The notes: generated by a model not told the origin, from the letters alone. Counted from the stretch's first letter, positions 45,735-55,902 are shown. The stretch: DNA of 64,000 nucleotides from Chloroflexi bacterium HGW-Chloroflexi-2 (GCA_002840735.1 PHBY01000003.1:62001-126000); one strand, 5' to 3'. Made by a program: numbers and translations.

Positions 45735-46283
45735 TTAATTTTCCGTTTCTTGCTGGAACAAGCCTTCAATCATTTCATATGGTAGTCGATTGCTGAGCCA
45801 TACCACCATCAAACTGAGATCATCATCACTGAGTGGATAGTCCGGGTATTTTTCCCTGAAAGAATCGATCAGGATTTCAAACGAGTCTTCTTTTGGCCAC
45901 TCAAGCATAAATCCTGGTAATAAACTCCTATCTGCTTCTATTGGTAATAATTTCCAGGATCTTTCTTCCAGATAGCCAAAAATCGTCTTTTTCGTCTCAG
46001 AATTGATCTCGGACCACGCACCCAGGATTTGAGCCACAAATTCAGGAGATTTTTTATATGTATCAATACAACCGTTGATTTTTAAGGGTAATGGCGCTAC
46101 TGTGCTATTTCTGAAACCTTGTACCCGTACATGATTTTTAATGAGTGAATTTATTTTTCGTTGTCTTTCCTCCGAAAGCTTATTGAAATTCCCTAAAACT
46201 GATTGGATAACCAACTGTCGGTAATCGTCTAACATGTATTCATTAATTGCATGAAACGGTAAGAATCTAGCTTTTTTTTCCAT
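45735..46283 (-). CDS. Conserved-looking protein of unknown function
   Basis: I do not recognise this family. The 182-residue protein appears soluble, mostly helical and acidic towards the C-terminus (PLSDDDLSLMVVWLSNRLPYEMIEGLF). It has no signal peptide, membrane helix, metal cluster or nucleotide motif. It is convergent with scpA (stops 3 nt apart) and divergent from mutS. The location suggests nothing certain about its role. Confidence 0.65.
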   Translation of the reverse strand: MEKKARFLPFHAINEYMLDDYRQLVIQSVLGNFNKLSEERQRKINSLIKNHVRVQGFRNSTVAPLPLKINGCIDTYKKSPEFVAQILGAWSEINSETKKTIFGYLEERSWKLLPIEADRSLLPGFMLEWPKEDSFEILIDSFREKYPDYPLSDDDLSLMVVWLSNRLPYEMIEGLFQQETEN

Positions 46284-46410
46284 CTTTTTTATGTATACCT
46301 TCCTCGTCTTTTTCTAGAGAGAGTAATTTTACTTGATTAATAACCTTTTTTAAAAAACATAAATTTTTCCTCAATGGTTTGAATTGATTTGAACTTGCAG
46401 AAAAGCAAAT

Positions 46411-49002
46411 GTGAACTTAGAATCAATTTCTATGAGTGAAAACGATGTCACCCCAATTCGCAGACAATACTTAAATATCAAAAAAAACTATCCTGATGCA
46501 ATCGTTTTTTTCAGGTTAGGTGATTTTTATGAAACCTTCGATAATGATGCAGAAATAACCTCCAGAGAACTGGATATTGTGCTGACATCCAGAAACGTAG
46601 CCAAAGGAATTCGGATTCCGATGGCAGGTATTCCCTATCACGCCGTCGATAATTATCTCTCCAGATTGATAAACAAAGGCTATCACGTCGCCATCGCTGA
46701 ACAATTAAGTGAACCAGATGGACGTGGAATTGTTGACCGCGATGTCGTCCGGGTTGTTACACCAGGTACCGTAATAGAACCAAATCTGCTTAAAAAGGAT
46801 CAAAATAATTATCTCACCAGTGCAATTATCGATGAAAATCGTATTGGTGTCGCTTATGTAGACATTACCACCGGGGAATTCAAAGCAACAGAATTGGTTT
46901 CTTCTGAGCCAATGGATGAATTAAGATCTGAACTGCTGCGCTTAAACCCGGCTGAAATATTATTACCAGAATCAATAAAAATTCAAAATGAACTTCCCGG
47001 GCACATCACTCATTATCCGAATTGGCATTTTGAACCTATCCGTTGTGAAGAAAAACTCAAATCCCATTTTAAAGTCAGTACCCTGGATGCATTTGGGATC
47101 AAGGGACAAACGCTTGCCTTGCAGGCTTCAGGGGCAATCATTGACTATCTCAATGATACACAACCATCTGCCTTAAAAATATTGAGTAATATATCCAACT
47201 ACTCAACCTCAACTTTTATGACCCTGGATGCAGCAACCCGTAGAAATTTAGAATTAACGGAAACACTACGGAAAAATGAAGTCAAAGGTTCGTTATTGCA
47301 CATTCTGGATTATGCCATTACCGCAATGGGGAAGCGCTTATTACGTCAATGGGTTTCACAACCATTATTAGATGTAGAGGAAATTAAGATTCGACAGGAA
47401 AGTGTTGGTTATCTAAAAAATAATGGTGTACTGCGGGCTGAGTTATTTGTTCAACTAAAAAAAATAAATGATATAGAAAGGTTGACCAGTCGAGTTATAT
47501 CCGGGCATGCAATCCCGCGTGATTTGGTAGCCATTCGTTCCACGCTCCAAAATCTACCAGAGTTGTTGCAGATATTGTCCTCAATGGATTGTCCATCTTT
47601 GAAAAAACTGACAGAAAAAATTCATGTTTGCAACCAGGAACTTGAACTTTTGGAGTCATCCATTGACGAAGAACCTCCTGCTACGCTACAAACAACCGGG
47701 ATTATTCGTCCTGGGTATTCATCTGAATTGGATCAGATCATCGAAGCATCACAACACGCCCGCGATTGGATCAACTCACTGGAAAACATCGAAAGAGAAA
47801 GAACGGGTATAAAAACACTCAAAGTTGGCTATAACAAAGTGTTTGGTTATTATATAGAGGTCACCCGAGCCAATAGCACATCAGTGCCTTCCGAATATAT
47901 TAGAAAACAAACTTTGGTAAATGCGGAACGTTTCATTACTCCAGAGTTAAAAGAATATGAAACCCTTGTGCTCAATGCAGAAGATCGCATCAAGGAAATT
48001 GAGCAAAGATTATTCAAACAAATTTGCGAACAATTAACTTCCTCCAGCAAAAGATTATTAGAGACATCGGCGGGGATTGCGGAAATCGATGTTCTGGCTT
48101 CATTCGCTGAAGCTGCCTCGTTAGGCAACTATTGCCAACCAGAATTACAGGATTCCCAAATCCTTCATATCTTGGATGGACGCCATCCCGTGGTTGAAAA
48201 ATCCTTGCAGGGGAAGCGATTTGTTCCGAATGATTCAGTGTTTGAAGAAGGTGAGATGATCCGCATTATCACCGGTCCAAATATGAGTGGTAAAAGCACC
48301 TTCTTGCGTCAGGTGGCATTAATAGTTCTGATGGCGCAAATTGGCAGCTTTGTGCCTGCCAGCGAAGCAATTATTGGGATAACAGATCGAATTTTTACCA
48401 GAATTGGCGCTCAGGATGAAATTCATGCCGGGCAATCCACGTTTATGGTTGAGATGATTGAAACAGCCAACATTTTGAATCACGCCACACCTAAGAGCCT
48501 TTTGATCCTGGATGAAATCGGACGTGGAACTTCTACCTATGATGGTTTATCGATCGCCTGGGCAGTCATTGAACATATCCACAATCATCCAGCCATACGT
48601 GCAAGAACCTTATTTGCCACCCATTATCATGAATTGACTCAGCTAAGTGACTTGCTGCCTGGGGTACGAAATTATAATGTTGCTGTTTCAGAAGCGGATA
48701 ACAATGTTGTGTTTTTACACAAAATAATTCCCGGTGGAGCGGATCGATCCTATGGAATTCATGTAGGTCAACTGGCTGGATTGCCAAGACCAGTTATTCA
48801 AAGATCTGCTGAGATTCTCCGTCAATTGGAAATAAGCTCGGGCAAAGCAATCACTATTCAACCAGATCTTCCGCAACAATTAACACTCTTTCCTGAGAAT
48901 AACCCGATGATCAGTGCGCTTAAAGAATTAGATATCAATTCATTATCACCTATTGAAGCTTTGAATAAACTTTATGAGTGGAAGAAAAAATTTACCGGAT
49001 AA
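46411..49002 (+). CDS. mutS: DNA mismatch repair protein MutS
   Basis: An 863-residue MutS1. The mismatch-binding motif is FYETF in FFRLGDFYETFDNDA. Connector, core and clamp domains follow. The ATPase has TGPNMSGKSTFLRQVALI, LLILDEIGRGTSTYDGLSIAW and FATHYHEL. The start may be GTG 46411 or ATG 46432 (MSENDVTP); neither has a good Shine-Dalgarno. No mutL is adjacent. Confidence 0.97.
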   Translation: MNLESISMSENDVTPIRRQYLNIKKNYPDAIVFFRLGDFYETFDNDAEITSRELDIVLTSRNVAKGIRIPMAGIPYHAVDNYLSRLINKGYHVAIAEQLSEPDGRGIVDRDVVRVVTPGTVIEPNLLKKDQNNYLTSAIIDENRIGVAYVDITTGEFKATELVSSEPMDELRSELLRLNPAEILLPESIKIQNELPGHITHYPNWHFEPIRCEEKLKSHFKVSTLDAFGIKGQTLALQASGAIIDYLNDTQPSALKILSNISNYSTSTFMTLDAATRRNLELTETLRKNEVKGSLLHILDYAITAMGKRLLRQWVSQPLLDVEEIKIRQESVGYLKNNGVLRAELFVQLKKINDIERLTSRVISGHAIPRDLVAIRSTLQNLPELLQILSSMDCPSLKKLTEKIHVCNQELELLESSIDEEPPATLQTTGIIRPGYSSELDQIIEASQHARDWINSLENIERERTGIKTLKVGYNKVFGYYIEVTRANSTSVPSEYIRKQTLVNAERFITPELKEYETLVLNAEDRIKEIEQRLFKQICEQLTSSSKRLLETSAGIAEIDVLASFAEAASLGNYCQPELQDSQILHILDGRHPVVEKSLQGKRFVPNDSVFEEGEMIRIITGPNMSGKSTFLRQVALIVLMAQIGSFVPASEAIIGITDRIFTRIGAQDEIHAGQSTFMVEMIETANILNHATPKSLLILDEIGRGTSTYDGLSIAWAVIEHIHNHPAIRARTLFATHYHELTQLSDLLPGVRNYNVAVSEADNNVVFLHKIIPGGADRSYGIHVGQLAGLPRPVIQRSAEILRQLEISSGKAITIQPDLPQQLTLFPENNPMISALKELDINSLSPIEALNKLYEWKKKFTG

Positions 49003-49010
49003 TTGCCGGA

Positions 49011-50426
49011 TTAAGTATCCTGAACCATAATACTGCTGCGTTCGAAAAACCTGCGGAAAACATCTTCTCCATTTAAATTATTATTATGCGAATGAACATC
49101 TCTCAATAGAGGAAGCAGTTCTGGTAAGTAATCTTTACCACTAACTTGCTGTGTCCAGTAGATCGCTTGCGCAGCATATGCAATCACATTTTGAGGTTCA
49201 ATGCGATCAAAATCTTCAAAAAACCATCCGCAAGATGTGTACATTCTCTGACGTTCATACTGAGCAGATAATAAATTATCTAACTTCAATTCATCAACAC
49301 CGTCAAGCTCTGCATCAATCACCTCGCGAATATATGTCACTTTTGGCTTTCTATCTAAAATCACATCAATAAACCGGTGTCTTAATTCCCAGATATCTGC
49401 CGTGTATCTCGACATTTCCGTTTGATACACTTCATTGACAATTTCACTTACCCTGTCAATAAATTTTCTTAAGGAATTTTTCCATTCACTATGAGGAGTA
49501 CAATCACAACCAGTTGACCATCTGCTAACACCATGGTGACAACTCCAGGATGTTTTTTCTTTAATTTTTATATATTCTTTTGGAGGATTTTCTTTTAGCC
49601 ACAATCCTGGAAAAATTTGAGAAATATTTTTATTTGACAATGAGCCATTCATGAGGTGTGCCAAAAATTTGTCGCGGAATGGTTGATGATGTCCATATAA
49701 TTCACCATCGGATGCTAAAAGCAAGTATTTTGGTCTCTTCGGATCACCAATGTGGATCAGGTTTGGCAAAACAAAATTATTAGCAAAAATGTCTGCATTG
49801 ATAGTAGTCATCGGATTAAAACTAATTTGTGTGCTCAACTCTTGATGATAAAAGAATACAGCAATCCGTTTGTGGTCTGATAGTTTTACCCAATATGGCT
49901 GTGTAATATCCAGTTTTTCTACATCAGCTTGCCAGGGCGCAAGTATTGTGAATTCAATACCAAAATCAAACAGGAGTTCAAGTGTTTCTGTATCCACAGC
50001 TGTTTCCGGTAACCAGACTCCAGCTGGTTGATGTCCAAATCGATGTTTATAATCTTCGATCCCCCATCGAATTTGAGTAATCTTATCTTCCCTATTGGCT
50101 AAGGGCAAAATTGTATGGTGATAAGGTTGGGCAAGTGCGTTTCCGACGCCGTATTTTTCATAATTTTCACGATCCTGAGTAATAATTCTCCAATAAATTT
50201 CAGGATATTTCTTCCCCATCCAATTTAACAATGTTGGCCCAAAATTGAAGCTGATTTTCTTGAAATTATCCAACTCTGTATTGGGCAAATAACAGTGACT
50301 GAAGATCAATTCATTCCAATTTTTATACGGGAACGCTCCCCGTTCTTCTGGAATTTCACCAGTTATCGGATCTTCACGTGAAGGTTGATAAAAATGGCCA
50401 TGAACACAAAATCCTAAATCACTCAT
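49011..50426 (-). CDS. Glycoside hydrolase family 57 protein
   Basis: About 471 residues. The N-terminus FCVHGHFYQPSREDP is a hallmark of GH57 enzymes, and GVWLPETAVD and LLLASDGELYGHHQPF contain the likely catalytic Glu and Asp regions. GH57 members act on alpha-glucans, but the substrate here cannot be told. I start at ATG 50426, preceded by AAGGAA. The frame stays open further upstream into the epimerase gene, but that part does not look like coding sequence of this protein. The neighbour upstream is the SDR gene, 17 nt away. Confidence 0.85.
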   Translation of the reverse strand: MSDLGFCVHGHFYQPSREDPITGEIPEERGAFPYKNWNELIFSHCYLPNTELDNFKKISFNFGPTLLNWMGKKYPEIYWRIITQDRENYEKYGVGNALAQPYHHTILPLANREDKITQIRWGIEDYKHRFGHQPAGVWLPETAVDTETLELLFDFGIEFTILAPWQADVEKLDITQPYWVKLSDHKRIAVFFYHQELSTQISFNPMTTINADIFANNFVLPNLIHIGDPKRPKYLLLASDGELYGHHQPFRDKFLAHLMNGSLSNKNISQIFPGLWLKENPPKEYIKIKEKTSWSCHHGVSRWSTGCDCTPHSEWKNSLRKFIDRVSEIVNEVYQTEMSRYTADIWELRHRFIDVILDRKPKVTYIREVIDAELDGVDELKLDNLLSAQYERQRMYTSCGWFFEDFDRIEPQNVIAYAAQAIYWTQQVSGKDYLPELLPLLRDVHSHNNNLNGEDVFRRFFERSSIMVQDT

Positions 50427-50443
50427 ATTTTTTCCTTGTTGTA

Positions 50444-51334
50444 TCAAGTTGTTAGAAAATCCAATGATTGGGTAAACCTGGCTGGCAAAATGCCAAATTG
50501 TCTGGGTAAAATATCCAGTGCTGTTGTTCGATCCTCTGCAAGACTGTCTAGCCAATACAATGAAATTGGGAATTTTGGTATTATTTGATCGATATAAATC
50601 ACAAACATTCTAAGATATGCAGGAGAAATATTGATCATGTACCGGCGAATGTTTATTTTGTTCATGATGATTTCAATAATCTCGCGGAAAGTGAACACTT
50701 CTGCCCCACCTAGTTCAATATTTTTATTCATCAATTCGGAATTCATAATGGAAAGGTTAAGGCAAGCAACAAGATCATATACGCTTAATGGTTGTAGTGC
50801 GCTATCCCCTTTTCCAGGCACGAGAAAAAAACCGGGCGATAAGCGTATTAATTTCGCAAATGCTTCTACAAATTGATCGCCTTTTCCAAAAGTGTGTGAG
50901 GTCCGAAAAATCGTGTAAGGCACACCACTATTCATAATTTCTTTTTCTGCCAATGCTTTTGCTTTTAATACAGGAAATGCTGAATTCTGATCAGCACCAA
51001 GATGACTCAGGTAGATAAGTTGGGATATTTTACTTTTCCTGGCTGCCTGTAAAAGATTCTTTGTACCATTCACATCGACTTCCATCAGGTCAGACCTTGA
51101 AGATAATCTTTCGGATCCGGCTAAATGAAAAACAACGTCGATACCTTTTAATGCTGCCCTTAATCCCCTCTCATCGTTCAAACTACAAACGACAGCTTCT
51201 ACCGGGAAACCTTTGGGAAGATCTGGGTTTTTTTGAGATGGTTTTAGTAAAGTGCGGACTTCAAAACCATTTTCAATTAATAATTTAACCAAATTTCTTC
51301 CAACAAATCCGGTTCCACCAGCTACTAAGATCAT
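50444..51334 (-). CDS. NAD(P)-dependent atypical SDR / epimerase-like protein
   Basis: A 296-residue extended SDR of the NmrA/NDUFA9-like type. Dinucleotide motif VAGGTGFVGRNLV at residues 4-16, then DVVFHLAG and NGTKNLLQAARKSKI. The usual catalytic YxxxK is replaced by FPVLKAKALAEKE, which lacks Tyr, so it may bind nucleotide without being a classical reductase. The C-terminal half resembles sugar- or quinone-binding SDRs. It is just upstream of the GH57 gene. Confidence 0.85.
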   Translation of the reverse strand: MILVAGGTGFVGRNLVKLLIENGFEVRTLLKPSQKNPDLPKGFPVEAVVCSLNDERGLRAALKGIDVVFHLAGSERLSSRSDLMEVDVNGTKNLLQAARKSKISQLIYLSHLGADQNSAFPVLKAKALAEKEIMNSGVPYTIFRTSHTFGKGDQFVEAFAKLIRLSPGFFLVPGKGDSALQPLSVYDLVACLNLSIMNSELMNKNIELGGAEVFTFREIIEIIMNKINIRRYMINISPAYLRMFVIYIDQIIPKFPISLYWLDSLAEDRTTALDILPRQFGILPARFTQSLDFLTT

Positions 51335-51467
51335 ATGTCCGAATTATATCAGAGCTTGACTATCATAAAGGCATTTTGTAATTAATTTCTGTATCGCGTT
51401 TATTTACAAATTTTGGCATAAGACTTGCTACATTAAGTTCAAATCCAATATTAATTAAGAGGATTCA

Positions 51468-52805
51468 ATGGAAAAAGCTCAGGATATGCCAGTCAACAAT
51501 CAATTCGGAATTCACTATTTTTTGGATACACTTCATTACAGGCAAGAAGATTTAAAAATCTGGTTGCCTGTATTAAAAGATTTACGAATCGGATGGATTG
51601 TTCTCAAATCAGAAAAAAATCGCGCAATTCCAGAAGATTTCTTAAAATCATTACTCAAGGAAGGCATAACCCCCATCATTGAGTTCAATTTGCCGCTAAG
51701 ATCGAATATTGGCACACGAGATTTAAAGATCTTATTACAGGTTTATGCGAAGTGGGGTGTTAAGTATTGTGTCTTTTTTGATCGTCCCAATCAAAAAGAT
51801 TCATGGACTGATAATAATTGGGCACAAAATGATCTGGTTGATCGATTTTTGGATCAATACATACCTTTAGCAAAGTTCGCGTTGGATGAAGGATTACTTC
51901 CTGTTTTTCCCCCGCTCGAGCCCGGTGGAAATTATTGGGATACAGCGTTTTTAAGATCCTGCATCAAAAGCCTGGTCAGGAGAGAACAAAATCAAATTTT
52001 AGAAGATCTGGTTCTGTCGGCATACGCTTATACCCACCGCCATGATTTGAATTGGGGAAAAGGTGGGCCTGAATTATGGCCGCAATCAAAACCTTACATC
52101 ACCCCGCAAGGATCTCAGGATCAAAAAGGTTTCAGGATATTTGATTGGTATGAAGCGATTAGCAATGCTTTACTGCAGAAAGAAGTTCCGATTATTTTAT
52201 TCGCTTCAGGGTTAGCAAACAACCCTGATCAAACAAAAACGACAAATGAAGAAATTAAGAAGAATTGGTTTAACCAAAAATTAATTTCTTTACTCATTCA
52301 TACCCAACAAAGTATCGATTTAGAAAATGAAGTTTCAATCGATCCGGTCCCACCAACCGTGCTTGCCTGTAACTTCTGGTTATTAGCATCTGAAAAAGGT
52401 CAATCAGAAGCACAGCATGCCTGGTATGTGGGAACAACTCATCAAAATCCATACATCAAAGAGATGATCGAGACGCTCAAACAAGAACAAAAACAAGTTC
52501 AGACTGCATTCGAGAAACAAAATAAATCCCGCCGATCGGATCCAAAACAATGCCTGATCAAGCATTATGTGCTGTTACCAGATCAGGAATATGGCATTTC
52601 AGATTGGGATTTTGACCAGATCAAACCATTGATCAATAAATCCAGAGTTACGGTGGGTTTCTCCATCGATGAAGCAATTCTCTCAAAAAAAGTAACGCTT
52701 TTGTCCGATCAAAATTACTATTCGAACGAAACAATAAGAATTCTTAAAAAATTTGGTTGCGAAATTGAACAACTTCAAAAAGATGGCACAAGTATTGCAA
52801 CATAG
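51468..52805 (+). CDS. Unrecognised TIM-barrel-like protein upstream of ftsZ
   Basis: A 445-residue protein that I do not recognise. It starts with FGIHYFLDTLHYRQEDLKIWLPVLKDL and has strand-helix units (RIGWIVLK, GITPIIEFNLPL, WGVKYCVFFDRPN, LLPVFPPLEPGG, VPIILFASGLA) that look like a (beta/alpha)8 barrel of the glycoside hydrolase type. No signal peptide is seen. The C-terminal 110 residues are charged. An AGAGGA sits before the ATG. It ends 18 nt before ftsZ, so co-transcription is likely. Confidence 0.7.
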   Translation: MEKAQDMPVNNQFGIHYFLDTLHYRQEDLKIWLPVLKDLRIGWIVLKSEKNRAIPEDFLKSLLKEGITPIIEFNLPLRSNIGTRDLKILLQVYAKWGVKYCVFFDRPNQKDSWTDNNWAQNDLVDRFLDQYIPLAKFALDEGLLPVFPPLEPGGNYWDTAFLRSCIKSLVRREQNQILEDLVLSAYAYTHRHDLNWGKGGPELWPQSKPYITPQGSQDQKGFRIFDWYEAISNALLQKEVPIILFASGLANNPDQTKTTNEEIKKNWFNQKLISLLIHTQQSIDLENEVSIDPVPPTVLACNFWLLASEKGQSEAQHAWYVGTTHQNPYIKEMIETLKQEQKQVQTAFEKQNKSRRSDPKQCLIKHYVLLPDQEYGISDWDFDQIKPLINKSRVTVGFSIDEAILSKKVTLLSDQNYYSNETIRILKKFGCEIEQLQKDGTSIAT

Positions 52806-52823
52806 AATCTCAAGAGGTGACCC

Positions 52824-53975
52824 ATGAACAATGTTTATTCAAAACCCATTTCTAGAAATTCAGAATTTTCTGCCATGAAACCCGTGTTGAAAGTCGTTGG
52901 TATGGGTGGTGGTGGATCGAATGCGATTAATCGCATGATCGAATTAGGCCTGAAAGGTGTCGACTTTATTGCGGTGAACACGGATGCGCAGGCATTGCAA
53001 TCGAATCTGGCACCCACGAAAATCCAGATTGGACCATTGATTACACGTGGTCTGGGTGCTGGAGGAAACCCCCAGGTTGGGTTTGAAGCTGCTAAAGAAA
53101 GTATTGAAGATCTGTCCTATGCGTTACAGGGAGCAGATATGGTGTTCCTGACCGCTGGAATGGGCGGTGGTACTGGAACTGGTTCAATCGCCATTGCAGC
53201 GCAAGCAGCCAGAAACGTTGGAGCTGTCACAGTTGCAATTGTCACCACACCTTTCAGTTTTGAAATGGGTAGAAGGCAAAGAAATGCTCAGGAAGGTTTG
53301 TCAAGATTACGTCAACATGTCGATACATTGATCACCATCCCGAATGATCGATTATTGAAAATCGCACCTCGCAATCTACCCCTTGATATGGCATTCAGAT
53401 TAGCAGACGATGTTCTCAGGCAAGGTATTCAGGGTATATCAGAATTAATAAATCAGACGGGATATATCAACGTAGATTTTTCTCACATTCGGCAATTAAT
53501 GAAAGCGGGTGGTGGTTCATTATTATCCATCGGAATTGGCAAAGGCAAAGACAAAGCCAAACAAGCGATCCACAACGCGCTCAATCATCCCTTACTCGAG
53601 GCGGTCAATATTCAGAATGCAAGTGGGATCATCGCCAATTTCACTGCGGGAGAAGATCTTTCATTCTTTGAAGTTACTGAGGCTTTAACTCATTTAGGTG
53701 AACAAACAAATTCCAATGCCGACATAATTCCTGGTTTAATCATGGATCCCAAATTAAATGACCGTTGTGAAGTGATCCTTGTCATTACAGGTTTAGGAGC
53801 AACCCCTCTGGATACAAGCATGAATCAGGTAACCAAACCTGAACAACGAGAGCAATTTTCGATCCGCACCTCGCAGAAAGTTGTACAAAATCAATTCAGA
53901 GAACCTGCTGAAGCATTGGTTTCCGATGAGAACCTTGATATTCCAGCGTTCTTAAGACGTCGAAGATTTCAATAA
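52824..53975 (+). CDS. ftsZ: Cell division protein FtsZ
   Basis: A 383-residue tubulin-like GTPase forming the division ring. [13 protein letters not shown] at the N-terminus, NTDAQAL, the tubulin signature [10 protein letters not shown] and the T7 synergy-loop region [11 protein letters not shown]. The C-terminal peptide [11 protein letters not shown] resembles the conserved FtsZ tail that binds partners. It is not in a dcw cluster here. It is followed by two small genes in the same direction. Confidence 0.96.
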   Translation: MNNVYSKPISRNSEFSAMKPVLKVVGMGGGGSNAINRMIELGLKGVDFIAVNTDAQALQSNLAPTKIQIGPLITRGLGAGGNPQVGFEAAKESIEDLSYALQGADMVFLTAGMGGGTGTGSIAIAAQAARNVGAVTVAIVTTPFSFEMGRRQRNAQEGLSRLRQHVDTLITIPNDRLLKIAPRNLPLDMAFRLADDVLRQGIQGISELINQTGYINVDFSHIRQLMKAGGGSLLSIGIGKGKDKAKQAIHNALNHPLLEAVNIQNASGIIANFTAGEDLSFFEVTEALTHLGEQTNSNADIIPGLIMDPKLNDRCEVILVITGLGATPLDTSMNQVTKPEQREQFSIRTSQKVVQNQFREPAEALVSDENLDIPAFLRRRRFQ

Positions 53976-53986
53976 GAGAGGGTACT

Positions 53987-54190
53987 TTGGACGAAATTTA
54001 TCATAAGGTCTATCAGAAATTTCCTGAAGTCGCCGGAAAAAAACCTGTTCGCCACAGCCAGCCAGATGGAAAAACTTTGTTGGTGTTCAAAGGTGAAGGG
54101 AAATCATCCAATGGAATCAAGATCCCACGCGTTGTCAGAGTCTTGATCGATCAAAATGGCAAAATCCTGAAAATGACCACATCCAGATAA
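53987..54190 (+). CDS. Small basic protein of unknown function
   Basis: A 67-residue protein starting with TTG at 53987 behind GAGAGGG. It is Lys/Gly-rich (KTLLVFKGEGKSSNGIKIPRVVRVLIDQNGKI) and has no membrane segment. I do not recognise it. It begins 11 nt after ftsZ and ends 14 nt before the next small gene's ATG, so it is in the ftsZ operon. Confidence 0.65.
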   Translation: MDEIYHKVYQKFPEVAGKKPVRHSQPDGKTLLVFKGEGKSSNGIKIPRVVRVLIDQNGKILKMTTSR

Positions 54191-54204
54191 TTGGTGGAGT
54201 GACA

Positions 54205-54420
54205 ATGAAAGAATTAATACTAACGACAGAATTACTTTTTTGGGATACACTGATCCCCCTCATGAAACAATCAAAATTGATCCAATGGACAATCCGGGTT
54301 GCTTATCCATTTGTCGAAGGATTAAATTTTTCGAAAATTATCAAAACCTTGACAATCACATGTGTTAGCGGATTTCTGTTAGGTTGGTTAGCCTTTTATA
54401 CATATTATTTAACCAAATAA
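54205..54420 (+). CDS. Small membrane protein of unknown function
   Basis: A 71-residue protein with one C-terminal membrane helix (about 47-67: LTITCVSGFLLGWLAFYTYYL). GGAG at 54196-54199 favours ATG 54205 over GTG 54199. It is the last gene before the terminator at 54448. A link to cell division is suggested only by its position after ftsZ. Confidence 0.6.
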   Translation: MKELILTTELLFWDTLIPLMKQSKLIQWTIRVAYPFVEGLNFSKIIKTLTITCVSGFLLGWLAFYTYYLTK

Positions 54421-54447
54421 ATTTTATATATTTCATCAGTCAACTTG

Positions 54448-54478
54448 ATCCCACTTAATTTTCGAGTGGGATTTTTTT
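54448..54478 (+). terminator. Terminator of the ftsZ operon
   Basis: Stem ATCCCACT (54448-54455) / AGTGGGAT (54465-54472), 9-nt loop, followed by T residues to 54478. Confidence 0.88.
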
Positions 54479-54549
54479 GATTTAAGGCGACTGCGGGATT
54501 CTTTCCATGCTAAAATAATTTAATACATGAAAAATTGCCCAGACCAACT

Positions 54550-55206
54550 ATGCAGAAATTTCTAAGAATCCTCATCATCATTTTTTTGTTTATGATGTGC
54601 CTGCTCATCGGTGCAAAATTAGCCAATGTGTCCCTGTCTGGTGATGAATACATTGTCATCAATAATAATACCCAGGATCAGAACCAATTACGTTTTTTAG
54701 TATTAATTGTTGATGAGTTAAACATTAAAAATCCTGAATTAAAATCTGTTTGGTCAGTAATTATTTATGATCAGGATTCAAGTGGATTTATGTTTATCCC
54801 TTTGACAGATGTAAACGTAGATGGGTTTAAAGATATAAAACGATCATTCATATTGACAACCATAAAAGATCCTCATGAGAAAACAATAAAATTCTTCAAC
54901 ACAAAATTCAAGACCAAATGGGACGCTTACATCCTTCTTGATCGTTATGCAGTTGAATATTTAGTAAAATGGATAACGCAGGATTCACTTGATGTTAATT
55001 CCATGGTGGAAGTATCGAAGCCAGTTTTAATTCAGAATATGTGTGCATTAATCACCTCCAGAGAATTAAATCCAATCGAAACAATAGAGTGGACCTTGAT
55101 TAATCCTGACCATTTTAAGACCAATTTGCCATTTGAAAGAATCGTTGGTCGATGGCAAAATTTGAGCAATTCCAATGCGATTCTTTGTGAAATAATTTCT
55201 GATTAA
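54550..55206 (+). CDS. Membrane-anchored protein, possibly LCP-like
   Basis: About 218 residues. A signal anchor occupies residues 2-24 (QKFLRILIIIFLFMMCLLIG). The outside part has LRFLVLIVDEL...VWSVIIYDQDSSGFMFIPL, which recalls the first strands of LytR-CpsA-Psr domains, but the catalytic Arg/Asp set is not evident and the protein is shorter. ATG 54550 is preferred; TTG 54535 is in frame. An extended -10 TGCTAAAAT lies at 54508-54516. The function is uncertain. Confidence 0.6.
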   Translation: MQKFLRILIIIFLFMMCLLIGAKLANVSLSGDEYIVINNNTQDQNQLRFLVLIVDELNIKNPELKSVWSVIIYDQDSSGFMFIPLTDVNVDGFKDIKRSFILTTIKDPHEKTIKFFNTKFKTKWDAYILLDRYAVEYLVKWITQDSLDVNSMVEVSKPVLIQNMCALITSRELNPIETIEWTLINPDHFKTNLPFERIVGRWQNLSNSNAILCEIISD

Positions 55207-55266
55207 TTGAATTTTTATAGTTTATCAGATAAATATTTTAAATTCCTCATTTTCCGATTGTCTGCA

Positions 55267-55275
55267 TGATATAAT
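55267..55275 (+). promoter_or_regulatory. Extended -10 promoter of slyD
   Basis: TGATATAAT at 55267-55275, about 46 nt before the slyD ATG. No clear -35 box. Confidence 0.45.
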
Positions 55276-55320
55276 TTGATCACCTGGTTTACAGGTAAAT
55301 TTATATTTTTATGGAGTGTC

Positions 55321-55902
55321 ATGGATACCGAAAACAAACCATTTGTGGTTGAAGATAATGTTGTAGTAACGATGAATTATTCACTTAGTATTGACGGTGA
55401 GGTTGTAGATTCATCTGAAGGTGAAGATAATGACCCAATTATTTTCTTACAGGGTGCGGGACAAATCATCTCTGGTTTAGAAAGATCCATTTATGGGTTG
55501 AAAGTAGGTGACAAAAAATCTGTTACTGTTGATCCCAAAGATGGTTATGGGGAAGTTGACCCAGAATCGATCGTAGAAGTGCCAAAGGACGAATTCCCAG
55601 AAGATTTTCCTCTTGAATTAGGTATTGAGATTACAGTCAACGCTGATGATGAGGATGAAGAGGGTGATGAGGAAATGGAAGCAACCATTATTGCCGTCAA
55701 TGAATCAACTGTTACGCTTGATTTCAACCATCCTTTGGCTGGAAAGACATTGAATTTTGACGTTCATATCATTGATATCCGCGAAGCAACAACAGAAGAA
55801 ACAGAACATGGTCATGTGCATGGCGATGATTCCGAATTCTATTTTGAAGATGAAGATTTCGACGAATTAGACGAGGAAGACGAAACCAATCACCACCACT
55901 AA
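55321..55902 (+). CDS. slyD: FKBP-type peptidyl-prolyl isomerase SlyD
   Basis: A 193-residue FKBP with an inserted flap domain, as in SlyD. DNVVVTMNYSLSIDGEVVDSS, ISGLERSIYGLKVGDK, the YGEVDPESIVEVPKDEFP region, NHPLAGKTLNFDVHIIDIREAT, then the tail HGHVHG and a very acidic end finishing in HHH. The tail suits nickel or zinc binding. GGAG before ATG 55321 sets the start; an in-frame TTG at 55276 overlaps the promoter. It has its own terminator. Confidence 0.95.
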   Translation: MDTENKPFVVEDNVVVTMNYSLSIDGEVVDSSEGEDNDPIIFLQGAGQIISGLERSIYGLKVGDKKSVTVDPKDGYGEVDPESIVEVPKDEFPEDFPLELGIEITVNADDEDEEGDEEMEATIIAVNESTVTLDFNHPLAGKTLNFDVHIIDIREATTEETEHGHVHGDDSEFYFEDEDFDELDEEDETNHHH

